Assembly (NCBI RefSeq): GCF_020509005.1
Contig: NC_063019.1
Location: forward strand, 930,001-994,000
From: Fulvia fulva
Lineage: Eukaryota; Ascomycota; Dothideomycetes; Mycosphaerellales; Mycosphaerellaceae
DNA: 64,000 nucleotides
Reading direction: 5' to 3'
The notes beneath the pieces are model-generated. The model saw only the letters and a list, made by a program, of their open reading frames with translations, was not told the DNA's origin and made no database searches. Shown piece after piece: positions 55,387 to 64,000 of the stretch. The position numbers were made by a program, and so were the translations under genes. Numbering within the stretch: position 1 is the stretch's first letter; each line of letters starts with the position of its first letter.

Positions 55387-55800
55387 ATGGTGGGAGAGAC
55401 AGCCAGGACCAGCGCACAGCATTTTCAGCACGAAATGTATACAGATGCAGCGTTTCAGAGCAGACTGTTGAGACAAGACTATGTGACGGGGGCCCGTGGT
55501 CTTACCTTCGCCCTTGCCGCATATGATATGAAGGATGCACCGCCATTCTCAACTATCTCTTATGTCTGGGGCGACTTGACCCAGACGAAGGCGCTATAGC
55601 TTCGCCCGGAGCTCACTGTCCCTGCATAGTGGCGATCCGGCAGCATTGTTGAGGGGATGCTTTGGTCGAGTACATGCAACGCATGAAGCGCCTGCCATTG
55701 ATCGACGTCAGCATCGGACTCTATCGACAAAAACGTGCGTGGAAGGCAAGTATGGCCCACATGACCACCTCCAGCAGGTTCGTCCCACAGTCGACATTCC
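55387..55800 (+). pseudogene. HET-domain N-terminal remnant with TAG stops
   Basis: From the ATG at 55,387 the frame reads a leader and then PFSTISYVWGDLTQTKAL, the opening motif of a HET domain, and ends at TAG (55,597-55,599). The next codons (LRPELTVPA) continue as expected until a second TAG. Both stops could be CAG to TAG. After a frame change near 55,655 the sequence goes on as LVEYMQRMKRLPLIDVSI and then MAHM, matching the ALxYMR...LPLWIDAxCI part of HET domains without its Trp. It is a decayed fragment of a gene different from the HET remnant at 33-34.7 kb. The end is approximate. Confidence 0.65.
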
Positions 55801-56352
55801 CGAGACACCACCAGGAATTCTTCTGCGCTGCTCTTCATCTGGCCGGGCCAATACTTCAGCGCACGAAACCTTATCTCAAGATTAGTTCATGTACCTGTCG
55901 GCATCCGATCATAGCAAACATGTCCACAGTCAAGCAATTCCTCGTTCGATAAGAAGCCTCCTCCCGCCATGTCTGGCATCTCTTGGGCTCGTGCTCACGA
56001 TCATTTCGCCACAGTCCCGTCGCCCCGAACCCCCTCTTTCGACTGAGCATCCGTATCCATTGCAGCGAACATGAGCCAGCTTTCGCTAGAACATCCTCGT
56101 CGTATGCGCTCTGCGACACGCGCAAGAATAGGCTATACACTAATGCGTTGTATGAGCACGGAATGCCTTCGAGAAGTGGAACCGTGTTAAAAAGCGGCGC
56201 GCGCATTAGCGTGTCTTGTTGCGACAAAGAGCGGTAGCCCAAAGAGCAGACGGCAAGCGGTCAGAGAGCCCTGGGAGCGCGTCACTTTCCGGAGATGCTA
56301 CTCTGACGCGCGACGCGGCTCAATCACATACCGACACCGCTGCTTCTGGCCT
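55801..56352. other. intergenic stretch, no supported gene
   Basis: There is no recognisable gene. Any remaining HET sequence downstream of the remnant is too decayed to follow. Confidence 0.4.
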
Positions 56353-57444
56353 CTACTCACCACCATATCTCTTCAGGAACTCGCCCTTAACCCGTCCATA
56401 CGTCTCCGCAACATGCACCAACCCCTCTAAAAACAACTCATCGCCCTCCACCTCCTCATCAAACACCACACACATCAAGATCGTGAACACAATCTGCCAC
56501 ATCATGCCAATCTCAGCCTCAAGCAAAAGACGCTCCACCGTATCATACTCCGTCAAATCCTGTCCCAGCTCCCTCATCTCCGCCAGATAACTCTCGCAAA
56601 AGCTTCTCCTCTCTTCCTCACCATGCGCATCATACCCTGTGAGCTCGGAAGTGGCATGGCCCCAGTTATACATCCTGTCATTGAAATGGCCACCTATATC
56701 GATCCCTCGGTAAGTGTGAGTGGCAGTCTCGTAGTCGATCAGCATCACTTGACAATCAAGATCTGGAAAGTTCTTGATCAGGACGTTGAGGTAGTTGGAG
56801 TCTCCTATTGCAATGGATGGTCTGCAATGGTGTCTCTCGAAGAGGAGGGCTAGCCAGTCCAGCTCTTGGTGCCAATTGTAGGTGCGAAGTATGCCATCCA
56901 GCTTGCCTCCATTGGACGAAGGCAGAGCGGCCAGCGACAATGCTGCTTTCGACATACGTTTCGAGACCAGGGCCTTGGACTCACCAACCATCCGCGTCAA
57001 GCTCCGCTTACGAAGCGGAACATCCAGAGAATGCAGCCGAGCATAGCTCCGCGCTATATCTCTGAGGATGTCAGGATCTATTGACTCTGCAGCGGTCAGG
57101 GGCCGCGAATCAATATACTCTTCCAGCCTGCCGCCGGGAAAAGTTCCATAGATCCTCGCTCCCCAACCTTTACGTGCCATTTCTTGGTAGACGAGGGCCT
57201 GCTCTGTCGCTGTCAGAGTGGTGCTGCTTGCTGGCGGCTCTTCTAGGGAGTTCTCGAGGCCGAAGTGGCGGATGAGGACACACGTGGGCTCATGCTTGGC
57301 TTTGGAGGAGCGAGTCAGGAGATGGAGAGTGTTGACGAGGCCGCCTGTGACTCGTCGAAGTTGAACGTCCTGGAGTTTTGTCGGTGGCCATTCTGTTGCG
57401 AAGGAGGAGACCAGCTCGAGAGCTGAGGATGCTGTTAGTTCCAT
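56353..57444 (-). CDS. choline/ethanolamine kinase-like protein, atypical catalytic loop
   Basis: An intronless 363-aa protein with the eukaryotic-like kinase fold of choline/ethanolamine kinases. Visible parts are the nucleotide loop VTGGLVNTLHLL (~32-43), EEYIDSRPL (108-116), the catalytic loop at 210-222 and the metal-binding loop LIDYETATHTYRGIDIGGHF (235-254). In true choline kinases the catalytic loop is HNDLxxxNIL. Here it is AIGDSNYLNVL: D215 and N220 are kept but the His and Asn before D are replaced. The DYE motif (D237) is intact. Activity on choline or ethanolamine is therefore doubtful; another amino-alcohol or small-molecule substrate is possible. Confidence 0.75.
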   Translation of the reverse strand: MELTASSALELVSSFATEWPPTKLQDVQLRRVTGGLVNTLHLLTRSSKAKHEPTCVLIRHFGLENSLEEPPASSTTLTATEQALVYQEMARKGWGARIYGTFPGGRLEEYIDSRPLTAAESIDPDILRDIARSYARLHSLDVPLRKRSLTRMVGESKALVSKRMSKAALSLAALPSSNGGKLDGILRTYNWHQELDWLALLFERHHCRPSIAIGDSNYLNVLIKNFPDLDCQVMLIDYETATHTYRGIDIGGHFNDRMYNWGHATSELTGYDAHGEEERRSFCESYLAEMRELGQDLTEYDTVERLLLEAEIGMMWQIVFTILMCVVFDEEVEGDELFLEGLVHVAETYGRVKGEFLKRYGGE

Positions 57445-57699
57445 GATTGGATACCACTAGTCTCGTAGTTGAGCATCTGTTCGTGCTGTTATGCATATCT
57501 ACTGTGGCGGTGTCTGGGAACAGTCATTGCATAGACTCTGTGAATCATAAACTCAATCCTAATGCGGAAGGTACCTCGTATAGCCTGCCAATGTTTCCGT
57601 ATACCACGCAAGGATGCATTGCAACTTCGTACAGTCGTGAACTTTTGCACGTCCATTCGAACAATGAATCCTACTACAGCAAAGTCTTGAGTTGACCTC
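57445..57699. other. short spacer, no supported gene
   Basis: A 255-bp spacer between the 3' end of the aldo-keto reductase remnant and the start of the kinase-like gene. It probably holds the promoter of the kinase-like gene; I see no frame. Confidence 0.4.
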
Positions 57700-58598
57700 C
57701 TAGTGTCCGAACATAGCCTGCGCCTTCTCAGAGTACCTATTACCAACAGGCTTGGCATTCTCAAGAATTCTTCGCATCTCCTTCTTCTCTTCCTCGGTCA
57801 GCTCGACACTGCGGGAGGCGAAGTTCTCCTCGAGTCGATGTGGCTTCGTCGTCCCAGGAATCGGAATCATGCCTTGTGCAGCGACCCACGCGAGCGCGAC
57901 TTGTATCAATGTGCAGCCTTTGGCAGCGGCGATTTTCTTGATCTCGTCAACGATGGCTTTGTTCTTGTAGAAGTTCTCGCCTTGGAACTTTGGGACTGTG
58001 GAGACATCAGATGGTACTCTGGTGTGCGGATAATTCGGCTGAGCTTACCGGTGCGACGAAAGTCGTCTGGAGCAAAGTCATCTGGGCTCTTGAACGGGAA
58101 GTCATCGACGAGCCAGCCGTGACCAAGGGGACTGTATGCACATAGGCGACGCCGAGCTCCTTGACAGCGTCGATCAGGTCATCTGTCTCGTGGAGCGGAG
58201 TTCGTCACACTGCCATCGCCGAAGCAGTTAAAGCCGCACTTTGATGCAACTACCAGCAAAGTCAGCTTGATTTTACGAGTCCTGGTGGCAATAATATTAA
58301 ACTTACTGAAGACCTTGTCCCTCACGTTGTGCCTGCGGATGAATCCACCCAGGAGCTTCTCATTGACACCTGCTTGGTAAACAACCTAGACCACTATCAG
58401 TCGCGAAATCCTCTCACTACGTGCTGATTGACTTACGGCAGTGTCCCAAAAGGTGCACCCCAACTCAATGGCCTTCAGCAGCACAGGCTCAGCTTTTTCG
58501 AGGCTCAAATTGTACCCAGGCCGAAGGAGATAGATACCCATGGCTCCAAACCCAGGCACTGGGACATCGATGTCTCTGAAGAGAAGTGTCTTGACCAT
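57700..58598 (-). pseudogene. aldo-keto reductase with internal deletion and frameshift
   Basis: Minus-strand exons are 58,437-58,598, 58,307-58,385, 58,049-58,249 and 57,700-57,995, with canonical introns. The start [31 protein letters not shown] (Asp and Tyr of the AKR tetrad) and [20 protein letters not shown] (tetrad Lys) are normal, as is the end (QVALAWVAAQGMIPIPGTTK, RLEENFASRSVELTEEE). In exon 3 the sequence jumps from TNSA straight to [18 protein letters not shown]. About 100 residues of the barrel, including the tetrad His, are gone. A second one-base loss at ~58,140 separates GVAYV from [13 protein letters not shown]. It lies 450 bp from the RIP-mutated block. Not functional. Confidence 0.85.
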
Positions 58599-59046
58599 GT
58601 TTGCTGTTCGTTATGCTGTATCGCTGTTGTTCAGTCACTTCATTGCACGACTATGTTGCTGTTCTTATACGTATGGACCCGATCACAAACCCCGCTATCC
58701 CCGTCGAAGGCATCATAAGTCTGCAACAATACATATGATCTTGCGTCGTAGTGTATCCCAGGGCCGAGTTGTTGGAGAACGCGCGGATGGCCTATTGTGG
58801 CGCCGGTCATTGTGGAGAACCAAACCGCACGCGGCCGCCGCCAATCTCATCGGTTCAGACCATCGGCAGAAGGATCTCAAGCTATCTGTTGCTGGATCCT
58901 ATGGTCTGCGGCTCGCAATCTGAGCGAGCCTTCAGTAGCGGAAGCGGTACTATGCCCTCTTTTGGAAAACTCGGAAACGTGGTGACTGAAGCGGACATGT
59001 AAAGAGCAATGTGGCGAGTTCCTAAACAGTTCTGTGAGTTGATCAA
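58599..59046. other. spacer between AKR remnant and transposon block
   Basis: No supported gene. Composition is ordinary, with CpA/TpG present, so RIP has not spread into it. Confidence 0.5.
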
Positions 59047-60565
59047 ATATAGATAGATAGATTTGTCATTCCCCTGTTTTAGGACCCCATTCGGCCTATG
59101 CAGGTATATATCTATTGTTATGTACAAAGGGAAACCCGAATAGGTGAAAACCCTTCCCGCCCTCGACTTCTCCTTATCTAGATTAGCTTTCCCTCTAAAC
59201 GTACGTAGTCTATATCACTACCCCGTTAGCTCCCGCTCCTAGTAGGTCTCGTCGCGCTACGCCGTATCCTCTCTTCCTACACTGCTCCTACTAGGCGATA
59301 CTGTTCTAGCTAGTCCTTCTCTAGTATCTAGTTTATAATACGCCGTAGGTCCTTAACGTTATTAAGAAGTACCCTAATCGTCCGGTTTCTCGCCTTTACT
59401 ATCTACTCCCCCCTTCCTAGCGACTACCTCGGACAGACGAGGAGTGTATACCGTATATTCTAGGAGTAATAGCCGTAGGGGTAGCTAGTATTTATATATT
59501 CCGGAACCTTCCTCTATAATAGGTACCCCTAGAGGCCGATATATTTGCTTCGTAGTTAGGTTACTATACTACTCTATACCCTCGTAAGGCGGTAGTAGAT
59601 AGGCTTCGGGGGGTGCTTAACCGCGGATTTCGTAGCTAACTATTCCTTAGGTTATCTCGCTAGCTAAGGGCGTCTACTATACCCTACACCCTAGTTGTTC
59701 TACCTCTCTTTCTATAGTTACTCTATAAACGATTTCCTACCTTCTTATTATATTACTAGCTATTTATCCCTTACCCGGTAGTTCGGCTCGTTTCCGGGTC
59801 GAATGCCCTTATACGCTAGTACTAATTCGCGGGCCCTTACGACTATACTAGCGATGACCTTCTATACTAGGTACTATGCCGACTTGCCTAAGTAGGAGGT
59901 CCGTAGTCCCTAGATATATAGGTCGATCGGCGGTATAGCGGTCTTATACTTAAGTATCCTTATTAGTATCGACTTATATACCCCGGTAACCTTTCTTAGG
60001 TATTAGTTTTAGATCTTTGCTAACGGCGCGACGAGTCCCTTTAATAGGTAGGCCCTCTCGCCTAAGGACTATACTTAGCTACTATAGGTAAGGACTAGCC
60101 GTATAATAGCCGTATATAGAAGTCGTAACTACCGAAAGTCCGCCCCCTATATAGACGTAGTAAGCCTCTAGTATAATACTATATTCTATCTAGCTTTCCG
60201 TAATATTACCTATACGTACTTCCTCTACCGTAGCGCCGGGTCTACCTATAGTCCGAGGACCCTAAGCTAATTTACCGGGTTAGTTATATACTCCTATATC
60301 TAGATAGAAGCTTATATATTATAGAACCGTGGCCGGCGCGTAGAGTGTATTAGGTTGTACTTTTCTAGGGCAAACCGAGCCCTATATCTCCTAGCCTAGT
60401 CCTCGTAGATCTTATACTTCTCTTCTAGTAGCCTATAGTTCTCCTTAGTCGAGGACGACTACGCTAGGATATTCGTATCGTCTACGAAGCCGCTCGTAGC
60501 GGTGTTCTAGGATTCTAGGGCTAGGAGTAGCGTCGCTATAAAGAAGAGGAATAGGATAGGTACTA
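59047..60565 (-). mobile_element. LINE copy 2, 3' portion, truncated by a copia element
   Basis: This copy is homologous along its whole length to 4,574-6,110 in the left block and in the same orientation. It begins with the TATC-type 3' tail (59,047-59,062) and includes the RT motif GFVDDTNIL at 60,466-60,491. The first ~100 bp keep many CpA/TpG sites that are TpA in the other copy. The match stops abruptly after 60,565, where other sequence starts. Confidence 0.85.
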
Positions 60566-63500
60566 TTATATAGGTATAGTGTATATACGTATAGAAGTTA
60601 GGATAGGTAATAGGGAACGAGCAAGGACTAATATAGTATTCGACGGTATATAGTAGAATAGCTTTCCGTTATAAAGGTCTCTTATTCCCTAGGATTAGAG
60701 ACGTAGTCTCTTATAGCTATATAGGGGGAATCTAGATCTCTAGCCCCTACTCCTTTCCTAACGCCTTAGCGGTTTTACCTACGTTTTACTATACGACGAC
60801 GATCTCTATAGTAGTCTCGTACTAACGCTACACTAGTGTCTCGACTAATACGATATACCTACCGACCTATATTTATAATACTCCTACTTAGGTCGTAAGG
60901 TAGGGAACAATTGTTCCTACTATACTAGCTATAGCTATCGTACGAGGGTCTAGAACTAGGGACCGGCTAGTAGTTTAGTTAAACTATCTATAACTATCTC
61001 CCTAGTATAGTAGTACTCTACTTTAATCTTTCTCTACTACTAGAGGTGCCTAATATAGTTATAGGTAACATTAATATACTTAGATCTTTCGTAGATATAG
61101 GCGTCCTTAACTAAGGTTAGAGCTACCTAATTGTCCCCTATAAGATGTACTAGCCGTAGTTCGTCGACGGTACTCTTATTAGCTAAGACTATTAGTTAGA
61201 AAGAGTAGTCTCCTACTAAGTCTAGGTATTTTATTTCTCGGAGAACGGCCGCTAGGAACTAGGACTGCTTTATAGTAGCGTTTATTACTATAAACTCTAC
61301 TTCTATAGCCGAGGTTACTATAGACTTCTACTTCTTACTTATCTAAGATATAGGGGTACTATATACTAGCTAGACATATCCTAGGATTAAGACTCTATCT
61401 ACTCGATCTATCGCGTAGTCGGAGTCCGAGTATCCGGTTAGGATACCGCCGCTACGCCTAAACATTAACCCTAGGTCGGGGATCGACCTTAGGTACCTCG
61501 AGACCTTCTTTAGTACTTTTATATACCGCTTAGTTAGATCCGCAATATATATACTAGTTCTCCCGAGCGGGAAGGCTAGGTCCGGTCTCGTTATAGTTAT
61601 TAGCTATATCTAGGTCCTATTATTGCTCTAGTAGTTATCCTTACTATATCTCTCGTCGTTCGGGGCTATAGGACGGAGATCATCGTAACCATCTATTAGC
61701 GAGAGTATTAGGCTTGCCTTTTCTTTTACTATATCTATTTTAGTAAGGGCCTTACGGATATAATAGCCCTAGTCGAGTTTTAGGGTACCGTTACGCCTAT
61801 CGCGGGTGATCTTTAGTCCTAGTAGTCTCTCCGGTTCCCCGAGATCCTTAATCTTAAAGTGTTACGCAAACTACTTCTTAAACTATTAGATGTCGGCTAA
61901 CCTTAGTACTATAATAGGTATGTCGTCTATATAGATAAGTAGTATAATGTCTCTCTTAGTATAAGTTAGGAGACATAGGTCTACCTCGGACTAGTAGAAT
62001 CCTATTTTGACTAACGTAGTAATATAGAGCTTATTCTAGTCTCTAGCTACCTACTTTAGGCCGTAGAGACTCCGGAGTACCTTAAGGACCGTATTCGGTA
62101 GGGTTTCGACTCCTAGTAGGGGTTTTATATAGATGTCTTCGGCTAGGTAGCTTTAGGTAAACGTATTGTTAACGTCGACCTAGTATATCTCGAGATCCCG
62201 CTCGTAAACTACTACTATAAAGACCCTTAGGGTGTTATAGCGTACTATAGGTACGAATATCTTTTTGAAGTTAACGCTAAACTTCTATAAAAACCCTCTT
62301 ACGACAAGTCTTGCCTTGAACTCTTCGATTACTCCGCTAATAAGTCTCTTTACGTTAAAGACCTACTTAGAGGTAACTACGTTCGCCCCTCTTAGAGCGA
62401 TAGCCGTTTCCTAGGTATTATTACTTAATAACGAGAGTAACTCGGTATCGATAGTATCCTTCTATAAGTAGCCCTATTTAGGGTCCCCTACCGCCGTCTT
62501 ATATATCTTTAGGGTAGGTACTTCCTATTACTAGGCGATACCGGGTCCGAATACGGTAAAGGCGTGTTCTTAGACTTCGTCGAATAGCTCCTCTACTATA
62601 GCTATTAATATACGTTCGTCGGTATTAGAAAGTCTATTATTTACCTATAGTAGTCGGTAGGAGAGGGCTATTATCGCTTTATAATACTTAGCCTTATAGT
62701 CGGGGTCCTAGCCGTAGTTATTATTAGGATCTCTAGTCCTCTTCCTCCGGATAATTAGTTCCGGGATCTCCTTAATCTTCTTATAGTCCGCGATATTAGC
62801 TAGTCTACCGGGAAGCTAGATATAGAGCGGCCGTAAGACAGTTAGTCCTTTGTCCTTAGAAGTAGCGGGTTCGGTCTCTACGTAGATAACGGGGGTTAGC
62901 CGAGTTAGTTCTTCTATAGAGGACTCGGCTACTTTAGTAGTAGAAAGTTAGGGTGTTTCTATACCCTAACTTTCTATTATAGAAGGCTCGGTTGTTTTAG
63001 TAGTAGGTATTTTATACCCTATCTTACTTACGTTACTATTATATAGTTCGTCCGGTTTAGGTATTGTACTAACCGAGGATCGTAAGATTACTATTAGGAT
63101 ATCTACTAGTCGCTAGGTCGCCGGTAGCCGCGAGACCGCCGGTAGTCTACCGACTAGCCTTCGTTTAGGTACCTTACTAGATTAGTACGTAAAGGAGAGA
63201 CCTAAATCTAGATCTCCCCCCTTCTCGTTTTCGAACTAATCTACCTAGCTATATTACCTAATAGCTCGTATATCTAGCTCCTAGAATAACTATTACTTAG
63301 TCGATTTCGATTAACTATACCTAATAAAAACAGCTTCTTTACCCCGGTTTATTAACTTATCCTTTCGTAGCCCTTATAGATACGATTTCGGGTCTACGTA
63401 AACGACTACCCTATAGCCCTATACTCTTAGGTGATCTACCGTCGGTCCCTTCCTAGTAAACGCTTCTTCCGGCGATAGTTAGACGCCGTTAAGTAGCGGC

Positions 63501-63945
63501 CCGTTCGCTAGTAGGTTTCGTATAACTATCTATACCTCTAGTACTTTAGGCTAGAATTCTACCGGTATTCCCGATTCTTCGAGTATTACGCGGATTATAT
63601 TCTCCGATACTTAGATTAACCTTTCTACTACTCCGTTTTATAGAGAGTTATAGGGATCCGTCGTATCGTACTAGATACTAGAATTCCTCTCCTACTCTTT
63701 TAGGATTATTAGTAGCTTAGATATACTATCGCTCCGTACCGCTTCTAGGCTATATTTATATACTTTCTCTATAGTTAGCCGCTATTATCGTAGTACTTAC
63801 GGTACGTTAGATCTCTTCTTTAGTAGGATCACCTACTTCTTTCTTAAGAAGTTATCTACGATCTCTAGCTAGTATTTAAAACCTAGTCTAGATATCGTAC
63901 CTTCGAAGGGTCCGTAGATATCGATAGATACTATTAAATAGGTAC
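60566..63945 (-). mobile_element. RIP-degraded Ty1/copia LTR retrotransposon
   Basis: Minus-strand motifs come in copia order. Integrase-like SIDIYGPFEGTI is near 63,890-63,925, reverse transcriptase IILLIYIDD is at 61,922-61,948 (YVDD family), and the RNase H block AIEVEFIVINATIKQSLFLA is near 61,230-61,330. Integrase before RT is diagnostic of copia rather than gypsy. The 3' LTR should begin at 60,566, where it interrupts the LINE; its inner edge is not clear. TAG stops are everywhere. RIP texture ends near 63,945 and the last ~55 bases keep CpA/TpG. The 5' part lies beyond the window. Confidence 0.8.
62941..62976. repeat. perfect 14-bp inverted repeat inside the copia element
   Basis: TAGAAAGTTAGGGT and its exact complement are separated by eight bases. 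It lies in the poorly conserved stretch between integrase and RT of the mutated copia element. Confidence 0.9.
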
Positions 63946-64000
63946 ACAGATCGAAAAAGGTCATTGACGGAATTATCGATCTCTGCGCCAAAACACGACA

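Overview
The window is nuclear DNA of a filamentous ascomycete, most likely a dothideomycete (Mycosphaerellales-like; inferred, not proven). The evidence is: GT-AG introns of about 43-115 bp with CTAAC/CTGAC branch sites, a fungal housekeeping gene set, HET-domain remnants, and transposable elements mutated in the manner of repeat-induced point mutation (RIP).

The layout is a gene-bearing island between two RIP-ravaged transposon blocks. Left block (1 to ~12,420): remains of at least two LINE-type elements on the minus strand, in which CpA/TpG dinucleotides are almost gone while CpG remains. Right block (~59,047 to ~63,945): a second copy of the 4.6-10.5 kb LINE, cut at ~60,565 by a minus-strand Ty1/copia element that runs out of the window.

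The central 22-39 kb holds intact core genes. These are a NECAP-type endocytic protein, deoxyhypusine hydroxylase, RNA polymerase I subunit A12.2, the cohesin loader Scc2 (1848 aa), a CLC-type Cl-/H+ exchanger and a Dpb3-like histone-fold protein. Several are divergent pairs on short shared intergenic regions (NECAP/DOHH, RPA12/SCC2, CLC/DPB3).

The flanks of the core are accessory. They hold a four-copy tandem family (LPAELRN family, 16.6-20.6 kb), a BTB-like tandem pair (38.5-40.4 kb), two F-box-like genes, a GYTHYW-family gene, a HExxH putative metalloprotease, an ABM-fold protein, a solo O-methyltransferase, a double zinc-finger protein, a UCH-type deubiquitinase and a choline-kinase-like protein. 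Several accessory genes are broken: a 5'-truncated, frameshifted MFS transporter; two HET remnants; an aldo-keto reductase with an internal deletion; a paralogue with a RIP-type stop; and genes whose reading frames differ by one base at a homopolymer or splice junction. The core genes show none of this over roughly 11 kb of coding sequence.

Two 287-bp TA-flanked miniature elements (14,248 and 32,180) share about 31-bp terminal inverted repeats and still encode the C-terminal 40 residues of a Tc1/mariner-type transposase. No operon, CRISPR array or complete secondary-metabolite cluster is present. I found no clearly new molecular system. The most unusual features are the CpA-exhaustive RIP signature, the decaying tandem family, and the contrast between intact core genes and single-base-broken accessory genes.
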